The position numbers and the translations under genes are program-made. Positions 34,629-44,239 of a stretch of DNA of 64,000 nucleotides are shown here, in pieces (positions within the stretch are counted from its first letter, which is position 1; each line of letters begins with the position of its first letter). The notes under the pieces were generated by a model, which saw only the letters and a program-made list of their open reading frames with translations, was not told the DNA's origin and searched no databases. Source of the DNA: VBAS01 sp035318985 (GTDB taxonomy: Bacteria > Bacteroidota > Bacteroidia > Chitinophagales > Chitinophagaceae); assembly GCA_035318985.1 (NCBI GenBank), contig DATHDP010000112.1:25469-89468 (forward strand), in the 5' to 3' direction.

Positions 34629-37600
34629 ATGAAAAAAATCAAAGCCTTTTCATGGCTTTATTTATGTAATTATATTTTGATAGCATGCTTTAACCTGCTA
34701 TTCTCAATTACAACATTTGCGCAGAATGATCCTAAAGGATTGCCATTTATAACTAATTATCGCTACCAGGATTATAATGCAGACGGTGTGAATTGGTGGG
34801 CTACGGAAGATGATAAAGGAGTATTATATTTTGCCAACTCAAAAGGTACTCTTGTTTTTGATGGTCAAAGTTGGGAACTGGTAAGGCCTCCTGGCATTGC
34901 AGAAACCAGAGCATTGGCAAAAGGCAAAGATGGAAGAATTTATGTTGCAACGAATGGTGACATAGGGTATCTGGCCCCAGGTAAAAAAGGAAAATTAGAA
35001 TTTATTTCATTGAAAGATAAGGTGCCTGAAGACAAAAGGAATTTCGGTATCGTATGGGAGGCAATTGTTCTAAATGATGGCAATATAATGTTCAGGTCAA
35101 ATAACAAGTTACTGATATGGGATTACAAATCGTTTAAAATACTTGAAAGTAAAGAAGCATTCCATGTGGGTGGCCTGATCGGTGATCAATATTACTGCAG
35201 GATATGGACAAGAGGTTTGACTATTTTAAAAAATGATAGTTTCTATGTAGTTCCTAATGGAGAAAAATTTGCCAATGAACGTATTTATGTCATGTTGCCT
35301 TATGACGAGAAACGCATACTTATTGGCTCACGTACACAAGGACTTTTTTTATATGATGGAAAAGACTTTATTCCATTTAAAACAGAAGCAGATAAATATA
35401 TTTTTAATACCAGTCTTTATGGAGGTCTTATTCTCAGCAATGGACTTATAGCGTTGAATACGTTTAATGATGGAGCAGTCATTATTGATAAGCAAGGAAA
35501 ACTTATTCAGCGGATCGACAAGACTGTTGGACTCCAGGATAATTCAGTCGATAATCTTTTTGAAGACAGCCGCGGTATTCTTTGGATGCCTTTATTCAAT
35601 GGAATTGCTAAACTTGATCTTCGTTCCTCTCTTACCTATTATAATGAGTCGATGGGGTTACCTGCAAAGACTGTTTTTTCAGTTGGCAGCAACAATGGAA
35701 TGATATATGCCGGCACAAACAATGGCATTTATATTCTTAATAACTCAACTAATCGCTTTGGAAAAATGGTCGGCACCAGTGGACAGTCCGGCGGTTTTAT
35801 AAAAAATGGTAATGATTTTCTTGTAGCCGGAGCTGAAAAAGGATTATTAAAAATAATTGGGGATAAAGTGATACCTGTTATTCCCGGTGTTAATTATGAT
35901 TTTCATGTAACACAGATATTGAGATCAAAAATTGATACAACAATAATATACTGTGATCTTAGAAATGGACTTGCTATTGTAAGATACGATCCTGCATCTG
36001 GTACTTATCATGTTGAATCGTACGCCGAAGGATTGGCATCCGCTGCTGGATATTTTAGTGAAACCAAAAACGGAAATCTTTGGATAGCAAGTGATAACCC
36101 AGGAGAGCTAAAATTGGTAAAGCCCGATAGAAAAAGTGGTAAAGTAATTGTTACAGAAAAATCATTTGCGGTTTATAATTACAAGCAAGGGTTGCCAGTA
36201 AAAAATTTATTTGTCTCAGATTTTGGAGATAAGACGTATTTCTTTTCCCACAGAGATTCAATCTTTGTTTATGACGAGCAAAAGGATCGTTTTATTCGGG
36301 ACACAACTTCATTAGTAAAAAATTATATAGATGCCGATGCTGATGGCACAGCTATAAACCCCGAGGATAATGCAGGAAATATTTGGGCAAATTTTGGTAA
36401 AGGTGTTTTTGTTAAACTTAAAACGAAAGATGGGAGCCTGAAAATTATTGATGCACCATTCAGAGAGCTTGGAAAAAATTATCCTGTATGGGCTGTTACT
36501 ACTTCTGCAGATAACAATGGAAAGAATATAATTTGGTTCGCTGGCAGAGAAGGAATAATAAGATATGATGGTGATCTTAATGAAACATCAGGAAAATCTT
36601 TCAATACCATTATTCGTGGTATTACACTCAATGAAGATTCTGTTTACTACTCAGGCTATGCTCCTTCGGCTGATAAAGCTGAGTTTGGTCATAAATGGAA
36701 TTCTGTAAGTTTTCAATATTCTGCCCCATTTTTTAAGCAGGAAAATGAAACGTTGTTTTCCACTTATCTCGAAGGCCGTGATAAAGGATGGAGTGAATGG
36801 AGTAAACAGACTTCCCGCGAATTTGGTAATCTTTCCGCTGGCACATATACATTCCATGTAAAAGCAAAGAATATTTATGATGTAGAAAGTCCTGAAGCTG
36901 CGTATAAATTTATCGTTGCGCCACCTTGGTATACTACATGGTGGGCTTATGCATTATATATTCTTGCAGGCGCTGGCTTAATTTATATGATTGTTCGTTG
37001 GCGTACCCGTCAGTTACATGAAAAACATCGTGAACTCGAAAAAACAATCGCGGAAAGAACTAAAGAAGTAAGTCAACGTGCAGCAGAGTTAGTAGTTATC
37101 AATAGTGTGCAGGAAGGTTTGGCAAAAGAACTGGACATGCAAGGCATTTATAATCTTGTTGGCGATCGGCTTTGTGATCTATTCCCGGATACACAAACTT
37201 TAGTGATAAGAACATTTGATCATGAAACAGGAATGGAACACTGGCATTATTCAAAAGAAAAAGGCCAGCGTCAACAAGTAGAACCCCGATCTTTCAACTG
37301 GAATAGCAAATTGCTGATCCAAACAAAAAAACATCTTGACATAAAAAAGGATTATGTAGAAACATCAAAAAAATATGGCGGCACAGGTGTTACGGCAGGA
37401 CAACCTCCTAAATCAGCATTGTTTGTCCCAATGATGGTTGGCGATGTTGTAAAAGGTTCAGTTAGTCTTCAAAATGTTGACAAGGAAAATGCATTTACTG
37501 ATTCAGATCTTCGTTTGCTAACCACTCTTACCAATAGCATGAGTGTAGCACTGGAAAATGCAAGATTGTTCGATGAGACTAACCGCTTACTCGATGATGC

Positions 37601-39569
37601 AAAACAAAGAGCTACCGAATTAGCAACGGTAAATAATATTAGCCAGGCTCTTGCTTCTCAACTAAACCTGGATGAATTGATAAAGCTAGTGGGTGGTGAA
37701 ATGAGCAGTGTGTTCAAAGCAAATATTGTTTATCTGGCTTTGCTGGATAAAAAAACAAACATTATCAATTTCCCTTATCAACGTGGTGATAATTTGAAGC
37801 CGCTTAAATTAGGTGAGGGATTGACGTCTAAAATCATTTTAACTGGTCAACCAATTCTTATTAATAAAGATCTGCAGGAATTGAGAAAACAAATGGGAGT
37901 CCAACAAGTTGGTGTACCTGCTGCTTCTTACCTCGGTGTGCCAATACCTGTAGGCGATGAAGTGATCGGTGTCCTAAGTGTTCAAAGTACAGAAAGTGAA
38001 AACAGGTTCAACGAAAATGATCAGCGATTGTTAGGCACTATTGCAGCCTCGGTTGGTGTTGCTTTGCGCAAGGCAAAACTGTTTGATGAGATACATAGTG
38101 CAAAAATGGATGCGGAATCTGCACGAAAAAATGCAGAGAAGGCAAACGAAGCAAAGAGTGCATTCTTATCAACAGTAAGTCATGAATTAAGAACACCGCT
38201 TACTTCGGTGCTTGGTTTTGCTAAGATCATTAAGAAAAGATTAGAAGAAAAAATATTCCCGATAGTTGATAAGCAAGACCCGAAGACAGAAAAAACGATC
38301 AACCAGGTTTCAGAAAATCTTCATGTGGTAATTTCTGAAGGTGAAAGATTAACACATCTGATAAATGATGTATTGGATCTTGCAAAAATTGAGGCGGGTA
38401 AAATGGAATGGAACCAGGAAAAAGTTTCAATGTCCGAAGTTGCTGAAAGAGCTATCGCTGCTACATCTTCTTTATTCGATCAAAAAGCATTAAAACTCAT
38501 AAAAAATATTGACACAGATCTTCCTGATATCACCGGCGACAGGGATAAACTGATACAGGTGATCATCAATCTTATTTCTAATTCTGTAAAATTCACTGAC
38601 AAAGGTTCTGTTACTTGTACAGTCTCACAAAAAGATCATGAGATCGTGGTCAGCATCAGTGATACAGGTATTGGTATTGCACCGGGAGATTTTGAAACTG
38701 TTTTTGAACAATTCAAACAAGTTGGTGGAGATACATTAACTGATAAGCCAAAAGGAACTGGACTTGGTCTACCAATTTGTAAAGAGATAGTAGAACATCA
38801 TGGCGGTAGAATTTGGTTGGAGAGTGAGGTTGGAAAAGGAAGCATTTTCTCTTTTGCATTGCCAATAACTAAAACAAACGGCATTGCTCGTCCAATGCAT
38901 TTGGATGACCTCGTAAAACAATTGAAAGAACAGGTTGCACAATCACATATCAATCTTGCAGGCAAAGCATCTAAAATTCTTGTTGTTGATGACGATGATT
39001 CGATACGTTCATTATTGCAACAGGAGTTAAGTGACGCTGGGTATACAATTGAAGAAGCCCACAATGGAAAAGAAGCATTAGTATGTGTAAGAAAGAACCG
39101 GCCTGATCTTATTATTCTTGACATTATGATGCCGGAGATGAATGGCTTTGATGTGGCCGCTGTTTTGAAAAATGATCCTTTAACGATGGATATACCTATC
39201 ATAGTTCTATCAATCGTACAAGATAAAACAAGAGGGTTCAGGATCGGTGTTGACAGGTATCTTACCAAACCAATCGATACAGGTTTACTCTTTAGCGAGA
39301 TCGGAAGTTTGCTTGAACAGGGTAAATCAAAAAAGAAAGTGATGGTGGTTGACCAGGATAGCGCCACTGTTAACACACTTACCGAAGTGCTGAAGACAAA
39401 AGGATATTCTGTAATGGAAGCAAATGAAAAAGAACTTTTGGAAAAAGCAATAGCCAATCAACCGGATATTATTATTATCAACTCTGTTCTTTCAGGTAAA
39501 CAGGATATCGTTCAAACTATCCGCTTTGAAAAAGGGTTGGAGAATGTTTTATTCCTGGTGTATCAATAA
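34629..39569 (+). CDS. Hybrid histidine kinase: propeller, two GAF, HK, two receiver domains
   Basis: A 1646-residue signalling protein. Order: signal peptide (~1-32); periplasmic beta-propeller (~35-660; FEDSRGILWMPLFNGIAKL, TKNGNLWIASDN); Y_Y_Y domain (~685-760); membrane helix (~772-793); coiled coil; GAF domains at ~830-985 and ~1005-1150; HisKA with His1185 in VSHELRTPLTSV; ATPase domain (~1295-1420; GTGLGLPICKEIVEHHGG); receiver 1 with Asp1498 (LIILDIMMPEMNGFD). A second receiver-like segment (~1573-1646) has Asn1618 where the phospho-acceptor Asp should be, and is cut short. It sits 30 bases before a stand-alone receiver and a cyclase, the probable outputs. Confidence 0.92.
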   Translation: MKKIKAFSWLYLCNYILIACFNLLFSITTFAQNDPKGLPFITNYRYQDYNADGVNWWATEDDKGVLYFANSKGTLVFDGQSWELVRPPGIAETRALAKGKDGRIYVATNGDIGYLAPGKKGKLEFISLKDKVPEDKRNFGIVWEAIVLNDGNIMFRSNNKLLIWDYKSFKILESKEAFHVGGLIGDQYYCRIWTRGLTILKNDSFYVVPNGEKFANERIYVMLPYDEKRILIGSRTQGLFLYDGKDFIPFKTEADKYIFNTSLYGGLILSNGLIALNTFNDGAVIIDKQGKLIQRIDKTVGLQDNSVDNLFEDSRGILWMPLFNGIAKLDLRSSLTYYNESMGLPAKTVFSVGSNNGMIYAGTNNGIYILNNSTNRFGKMVGTSGQSGGFIKNGNDFLVAGAEKGLLKIIGDKVIPVIPGVNYDFHVTQILRSKIDTTIIYCDLRNGLAIVRYDPASGTYHVESYAEGLASAAGYFSETKNGNLWIASDNPGELKLVKPDRKSGKVIVTEKSFAVYNYKQGLPVKNLFVSDFGDKTYFFSHRDSIFVYDEQKDRFIRDTTSLVKNYIDADADGTAINPEDNAGNIWANFGKGVFVKLKTKDGSLKIIDAPFRELGKNYPVWAVTTSADNNGKNIIWFAGREGIIRYDGDLNETSGKSFNTIIRGITLNEDSVYYSGYAPSADKAEFGHKWNSVSFQYSAPFFKQENETLFSTYLEGRDKGWSEWSKQTSREFGNLSAGTYTFHVKAKNIYDVESPEAAYKFIVAPPWYTTWWAYALYILAGAGLIYMIVRWRTRQLHEKHRELEKTIAERTKEVSQRAAELVVINSVQEGLAKELDMQGIYNLVGDRLCDLFPDTQTLVIRTFDHETGMEHWHYSKEKGQRQQVEPRSFNWNSKLLIQTKKHLDIKKDYVETSKKYGGTGVTAGQPPKSALFVPMMVGDVVKGSVSLQNVDKENAFTDSDLRLLTTLTNSMSVALENARLFDETNRLLDDAKQRATELATVNNISQALASQLNLDELIKLVGGEMSSVFKANIVYLALLDKKTNIINFPYQRGDNLKPLKLGEGLTSKIILTGQPILINKDLQELRKQMGVQQVGVPAASYLGVPIPVGDEVIGVLSVQSTESENRFNENDQRLLGTIAASVGVALRKAKLFDEIHSAKMDAESARKNAEKANEAKSAFLSTVSHELRTPLTSVLGFAKIIKKRLEEKIFPIVDKQDPKTEKTINQVSENLHVVISEGERLTHLINDVLDLAKIEAGKMEWNQEKVSMSEVAERAIAATSSLFDQKALKLIKNIDTDLPDITGDRDKLIQVIINLISNSVKFTDKGSVTCTVSQKDHEIVVSISDTGIGIAPGDFETVFEQFKQVGGDTLTDKPKGTGLGLPICKEIVEHHGGRIWLESEVGKGSIFSFALPITKTNGIARPMHLDDLVKQLKEQVAQSHINLAGKASKILVVDDDDSIRSLLQQELSDAGYTIEEAHNGKEALVCVRKNRPDLIILDIMMPEMNGFDVAAVLKNDPLTMDIPIIVLSIVQDKTRGFRIGVDRYLTKPIDTGLLFSEIGSLLEQGKSKKKVMVVDQDSATVNTLTEVLKTKGYSVMEANEKELLEKAIANQPDIIIINSVLSGKQDIVQTIRFEKGLENVLFLVYQ

Positions 39570-39599
39570 ATATTTATAAACTAAAATGATCAATAAAAA

Positions 39600-39980
39600 A
39601 TGGAACAAAAGATCTTAATTGTAGATGACGAAGCACATATTCGTATGCTGATAGAACAAACACTGGAAGAGTTGGAAGACGAAGGCGTGGAGTTTTTAAC
39701 AGCAGAGAATGGAGAAATTGCGCTGGATATCATTCAGAAAGAAAATCCGAAACTAGTTTTCTTAGATGTGATGATGCCCAAAATGAATGGCATGGAAGTT
39801 TGCCGCCGGGTAAAAAAAGAACTTGGATTAAATAATGTTTTTATTGTTCTATTGACAGCAAAGGGCCAGGAACTTGATCGTCAAAGAGGACAGGAAGTCG
39901 GCGCCGATGTTTATATGACAAAACCTTTCGACCCAGAGATAATTCTTACTAAGGCAAAAGAAGTTTTGGGAATTGAATAA
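39600..39980 (+). CDS. Single-domain response regulator (CheY-like)
   Basis: A 126-residue stand-alone receiver with all phosphorylation residues: Asp9-Asp10, Asp56 in LVFLDVMMPKMNGME, Thr in VLLTAKGQE and Lys in YMTKPFDPE. There is no output domain, so it must act through protein contacts. It lies 30 bases after the hybrid kinase and 53 bases before the cyclase gene on the same strand, which suggests that it relays phosphate from the kinase or controls the cyclase. It is also the nearest receiver to the array of orphan kinases downstream. Confidence 0.93.
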   Translation: MEQKILIVDDEAHIRMLIEQTLEELEDEGVEFLTAENGEIALDIIQKENPKLVFLDVMMPKMNGMEVCRRVKKELGLNNVFIVLLTAKGQELDRQRGQEVGADVYMTKPFDPEIILTKAKEVLGIE

Positions 39981-40033
39981 TGATCAGTTAAAAACTGATC
40001 TCAGTCTGCAAGTAACACCACACGAGATAAACT

Positions 40034-41713
40034 ATGGCAAGAGTTAGTCTAAAAAATATAGTCGGCAAGAAGAATGAAATTAATACAGCTGTGCTGGCTT
40101 TAATGGATCAACTGAAGAAAGCGACATGGATCGAAGATGAAAATGGAAAACTCTTATTAGGCAATCCAACTAAAACTCCCGGATCTTCATTTTCAGTAAC
40201 CCTCGATAATGAAATTATCGGTTGGGTAAAAGGTGATGAAAATTCTTTAATGATCGCAAACCTTCTTGCTTATTTAGTACAGAAAGAAGCAGAGAAAAAA
40301 AAGTTAGGAACAGAAGTGCTTAATCTTTACCAAGAGTTGAATGTGATTTATAATTTCTCTGAACAATTAACACAGACAATTGATCCTGATGTTATTGCTC
40401 AACTAACACTTGAGCAAGCTATACATTCCATCCCTTCACATAGCGGAGTAATTGTATTATGGAATGAAGAAAAAAAGCATTTAGCCGTGCCAGCAAGATC
40501 TGGTGAACAATTATTTAATGAAGAACATCTTCGACACAACCCCGGTGTGCTACTCAAGATCGGTCTCAGTGGCCAATCTGAGATCATAACTGATCTGTCT
40601 TTATTAAAAGAGAAAGGAATAATTGAAAATGATGTGCATTCACTTATTTATGCTGCCATGAAAGTGAAGCATCGGATTATGGGTGCTATAATTCTTGCGG
40701 GCAAAAACATTGAGCAATATTCTGCGGCGCATTTAAAATTATTAGTAACACTGGCCCTCCAATCTTCTACCGCTATTGAAAGCGCCATGCTTTATGAAAA
40801 GAATATTCGTGAAGCAAGGGAAAGAGAAGAAGCCATGCTTCGTATTCATGAAGTAACAAAGAAATTTGTACCGCATGAGTTTATCAGGTCATTGGGTAAA
40901 GAAACATTGACCGATGTGAAACTTGGGGACCAGGTTGAAAAAATTGTAACCGTTCTATTTACAGATATACGTGACTTCACAACACTTTCTGAGAAGATGA
41001 CGCCGGAAGAAAATTTTCATTTTGTTTCTTCCTTTAATGCAAGACTTGGCCCCGTCATAAGATCAAACAATGGTTTTATTAATCAGTATCTCGGCGATTC
41101 TATCATGGCCATATTTCCGGAAAACCCCGAAGATGCTTTACGTGCCGCCGTGGGAATGCAAAAAGCTGTTCATGAATTAAATAAAGAACGAAAAGAACTT
41201 GGACTTCCATCTATCAGGGCTGGCATTGGCATGCACACTGGTTCACTTATCATGGGTATTACAGGTGATGAATTCAGAATGGATGCTGCTACAATTTCCG
41301 ATACGGTAAACACCGCGGCAAGAATTGAAAGCCTCACGAAATATTATAAATCTCCTTTATTATTAAGTGATCACACACTTCAATATTTAAATGGTCAAAA
41401 TAATTTTCAATTCAGGCATCTTGGCAGTGTAAAGCTGAAAGGGAAAAATAATCTGCTTAGTATTGTTGAATGCATTAATGGATTTGAAGAATTACTTTTC
41501 GAGAGAAAATTGCAAACACTTTCACAATTCAACGAGGCAATGAACTTGTATCATGATCAGCAATTTGAAAATGCTTTACAACTCTTCCAAACTATTCTCA
41601 CAAATGATCCGGATGACCTTACTGCAAATTATTTTCTTACTAATACAAAAAAATATTTGCGTGAAGGAGTTCCAAAGAATTGGACCGGTACAGAAGAAAT
41701 GGTAAGTAAATAA
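40034..41713 (+). CDS. GAF-domain class III adenylate/guanylate cyclase
   Basis: A 559-residue cytoplasmic cyclase. Residues ~100-260 form a GAF domain, a coiled linker (~262-290) follows, and the catalytic domain spans ~300-470. Metal ligands are Asp311 (LFTDIRDFTTLSEK) and Asp355 (LGDSIMAIF); Asn426 and the arginine in TVNTAARIE serve the transition state. The purine-selecting positions are unusual: Gln351 replaces the usual Lys and Ala419 the usual Thr/Asp, so cAMP or cGMP cannot be predicted. The C-terminus (~490-545) is TPR-like (FNEAMNLYHDQQFENALQLF). It is the likely output of the upstream kinase-receiver pair. Confidence 0.9.
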   Translation: MARVSLKNIVGKKNEINTAVLALMDQLKKATWIEDENGKLLLGNPTKTPGSSFSVTLDNEIIGWVKGDENSLMIANLLAYLVQKEAEKKKLGTEVLNLYQELNVIYNFSEQLTQTIDPDVIAQLTLEQAIHSIPSHSGVIVLWNEEKKHLAVPARSGEQLFNEEHLRHNPGVLLKIGLSGQSEIITDLSLLKEKGIIENDVHSLIYAAMKVKHRIMGAIILAGKNIEQYSAAHLKLLVTLALQSSTAIESAMLYEKNIREAREREEAMLRIHEVTKKFVPHEFIRSLGKETLTDVKLGDQVEKIVTVLFTDIRDFTTLSEKMTPEENFHFVSSFNARLGPVIRSNNGFINQYLGDSIMAIFPENPEDALRAAVGMQKAVHELNKERKELGLPSIRAGIGMHTGSLIMGITGDEFRMDAATISDTVNTAARIESLTKYYKSPLLLSDHTLQYLNGQNNFQFRHLGSVKLKGKNNLLSIVECINGFEELLFERKLQTLSQFNEAMNLYHDQQFENALQLFQTILTNDPDDLTANYFLTNTKKYLREGVPKNWTGTEEMVSK

Positions 41714-41730
41714 AAACCAGGCTGGTTTCA
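41712..41730 (-). terminator. Terminator between convergent genes
   Basis: The hairpin AAACCA-GGC-TGGTTT (41714-41728) is followed on the minus strand by a T-rich run; the plus-strand side has only TTT. It lies between the cyclase stop and the stop of the minus-strand gene at 41733. Confidence 0.5.
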
Positions 41731-41732
41731 GA

Positions 41733-42821
41733 TCACTCTTCTCTCAATCCTTTGATCACTATATTACCTGTCCCATTTTTATCACAGGGATATGCAAAAT
41801 CTTTTTGCCATCTTTTGGGATCATTGATCGTTGCATAAAATTCATCTAGATATTTTGTAATGGACTTAATATATTTTGCATCGAGCAAACTGCACTTAGT
41901 GAATAAACTATAGATATCATTTTTTAACTTATTGTACAGGGCGATCGGCTTCTCAAATGCTTTCATATCCGTCATACAATAGCCACGATAACGGCGTTCC
42001 TGCACAGACTTCATCAATAATTCTTCAGCCGGATGTGCATAAGGCGCATCTACAATTCCGGCATGATCAAAGTCGTAAGGTACTGTAATTAATTGCGTGA
42101 AAGAATCTGTCTTCAGCAATTTTATGTTTTGTAAATATTGTACAGACCAATCTGTGTTACCGATAAGATATTCGAATACCGCCATTGTTAAAAAAGCATC
42201 TTGCTTTGTTTGCTCCGGTCTAAGTTTCTGTTCTACGGCAGTTGCTTTATTACGTGCCGCCATATGCTTTTCATCTTCTATCAAAAATCCATAGAATGGA
42301 GCTGCTTGTTTTTTACTTTTACTGTCATTGAGATCTATTCGCACCAGCCTTGCCTGGAAACTCTTTGGCGTAACTAAATTGTAAATCTTATAAACAAGCC
42401 ACTCACGAATAACATAATCATCACCGGTGCAAGGCATCACCAGTTTCAATTTTTTTTGCCCCTTGAATACCGAAGACAAACGATCAACATCCTTAGGAAA
42501 GTTAATTTGCAAAGGCGGATATTTGCAATTCTCCTTTAGCTTTCTGAAATGTCCCCTCGTTTTCATTTTCATCGGTATGTTTACTTCGCTGCTGTCTTTA
42601 TTTTTATAGGAGAGAGTGACTGGGTGATATGCTGGAGTTTCTCCCCTGTCATTCAGTAATTCCCGGATGTTACCCTTTAATGTAATTGAAAGTATTTCGT
42701 CTGACTCAAAAAGATCTTTTTCGAAAGTTGGCTTATATGTCGGGGCATTATTTGTTTCTTTTCTTTCGATAAAAGAAAAAATAAAAAAGCTTACTACTAA
42801 TATTGAAAATTTAACAACCAT
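41733..42821 (-). CDS. Exported protein with CotH-kinase-like motifs
   Basis: A 362-residue protein with an N-terminal hydrophobic segment (VVKFSILVVSFFIFSF), so exported or anchored. No family is obvious at first sight, but the order of motifs recalls CotH atypical kinases: a beta-rich start with KMKTRGHFRKLKENCKYPPL, KLKLVMPCTGDDYVIREWLVYKIYN, YGFLIEDEKHMA, a helix ending in YLIGNTDWSVQYLQNIKLL (N-x-D-W), and PYDFDHAGI in the place of the metal-binding D-x-D. If correct it is a periplasmic phosphotransferase-like protein. It lies 4 bases downstream of a histidine kinase gene. Confidence 0.6.
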   Translation of the reverse strand: MVVKFSILVVSFFIFSFIERKETNNAPTYKPTFEKDLFESDEILSITLKGNIRELLNDRGETPAYHPVTLSYKNKDSSEVNIPMKMKTRGHFRKLKENCKYPPLQINFPKDVDRLSSVFKGQKKLKLVMPCTGDDYVIREWLVYKIYNLVTPKSFQARLVRIDLNDSKSKKQAAPFYGFLIEDEKHMAARNKATAVEQKLRPEQTKQDAFLTMAVFEYLIGNTDWSVQYLQNIKLLKTDSFTQLITVPYDFDHAGIVDAPYAHPAEELLMKSVQERRYRGYCMTDMKAFEKPIALYNKLKNDIYSLFTKCSLLDAKYIKSITKYLDEFYATINDPKRWQKDFAYPCDKNGTGNIVIKGLREE

Positions 42822-42825
42822 TGAT

Positions 42826-44121
42826 TCAAGTTGGTAACTGAATTACAAATACCGTTCCTTCTCCTTCTTTTGTTTCCACTTTAAGTTCTCCACCGTGTGC
42901 TTTTACAATATCATAACTTAAAGATAGACCCAAACCCGTTCCCTGACCCGTTGGCTTTGTAGTAAAGAACGGTTGAAATATTTTATCCAATATTTTTTGA
43001 GAGATGCCATTGCCATTATCCTTAACCCTTATCTCGATCTTATCATTTGATCTTTTTGTACTAACTGAAATAGTAGGTTCATACTCCTCTCCTGCTTGTT
43101 TCTTTTTTTCTGAAACAGTGTAAAAAGCATTTGTAATTAAATTAAGAATGACCCTTCCGATTTCCTGTGGGACGATATTGAGTTTACCGATCGTTTCATC
43201 AAGATCTGCTTTCATCTTCGCATTGAATGATTTGTCTTTTGCTTTTAAACCATGATAAGCCAATCGTAGATATTCATCGGCTAAGACATTGATATCTGTT
43301 GGTTCTTTTTGCCCACTGCTGGTGCGACTATGTTGCAGCATTCCTTTAACGATCCCATCGGCCCGTTTTCCATGATGACTAATTTTTTCCGAATTAAATT
43401 CAATATCGTTTGCAATCGCTTTCACCTCTTCCAGGTTGCCTTTAGCTGCTTCATTCTTTAATTCTTTAATTAATTCTTCATTCACTTCAGAAAAATTATT
43501 GACAAAGTTTAATGGGTTTTGAATTTCATGGGCAATGCCTGCAGTCAATTCACCAAGCGAAGCCATTTTTTCAGATTGAATAAGCTGTTGCTGGGTTGCC
43601 TTCAGATCATTTAATGACTTGGTTAATTCTTCAGTTCGTATTGAAACCTGTTCTTTTAATTCCTCATTTTGGGCCTTTAACGCTTTCACCGGCAAACTTT
43701 CACCGGCGGCCAGGTGTGCAGATGGCTCTGACACATGTAAATGAATTGCACGCCAATGATCATTGCTCCATTGAAATACAGTCGATCGTCTTCCGTAATA
43801 ACTGTTTTCAATTCCATCCAGGCGATAATTTATTTCATAAGTGGCATGAACAATTCCAACAGCATCCAGAACTTCAGATTGTATATCTATAAAATGAAGT
43901 TTCGTTCCTGCAGGCAATTGCTTACCAAACACTTTAAAGATCTTTTCCTTGAATTCATTATAGCTATTGAAGATCTCATGTTTACCCGTTCCAAATCCTT
44001 TAATATTGTCCGACATTATTTCCTGCAAATCGGTTTCCGGATCTGCTGTCTGGCCCAGAATAGCAGTAACCAGTCTGTGGAAAGTTTCCAATAGCAATTC
44101 AGGTTTGCTTTTATTTGCCAT
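42826..44121 (-). CDS. Soluble histidine kinase with an NTF2/SnoaL-like sensor domain (array member 1)
   Basis: A 431-residue kinase without membrane helices. Residues ~1-140 look like an NTF2/SnoaL-type cone (LLETFHRLVTAILGQ; YEINYRLDGIENSYYGRRSTVFQWSNDHWRAIHLHVS), a pocket fold that is uncommon as a kinase input. A coiled coil (~150-185) leads to the array's shared catalytic module: His198 in GIAHEIQNPLNFVNNF, the HHGKRADGIVKGMLQHSR helix, VILNLITNAFY (N-box), VKDNGNGIS (G1) and FFTTKPTGQGTGLGLSL (G2). No receiver or DNA-binding domain is attached or adjacent. The ligand is unknown. Confidence 0.88.
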   Translation of the reverse strand: MANKSKPELLLETFHRLVTAILGQTADPETDLQEIMSDNIKGFGTGKHEIFNSYNEFKEKIFKVFGKQLPAGTKLHFIDIQSEVLDAVGIVHATYEINYRLDGIENSYYGRRSTVFQWSNDHWRAIHLHVSEPSAHLAAGESLPVKALKAQNEELKEQVSIRTEELTKSLNDLKATQQQLIQSEKMASLGELTAGIAHEIQNPLNFVNNFSEVNEELIKELKNEAAKGNLEEVKAIANDIEFNSEKISHHGKRADGIVKGMLQHSRTSSGQKEPTDINVLADEYLRLAYHGLKAKDKSFNAKMKADLDETIGKLNIVPQEIGRVILNLITNAFYTVSEKKKQAGEEYEPTISVSTKRSNDKIEIRVKDNGNGISQKILDKIFQPFFTTKPTGQGTGLGLSLSYDIVKAHGGELKVETKEGEGTVFVIQLPT

Positions 44122-44239
44122 CCGGTTTTATTTTGATCTCAAAGGTCAAAAAATATTATTGGGCCGGAAGAGAAATAATAAACTCTGATACTTTCTCCTT
44201 CTTTTAATTATCACTTCCCTATTTGATTTACCGAACTGA

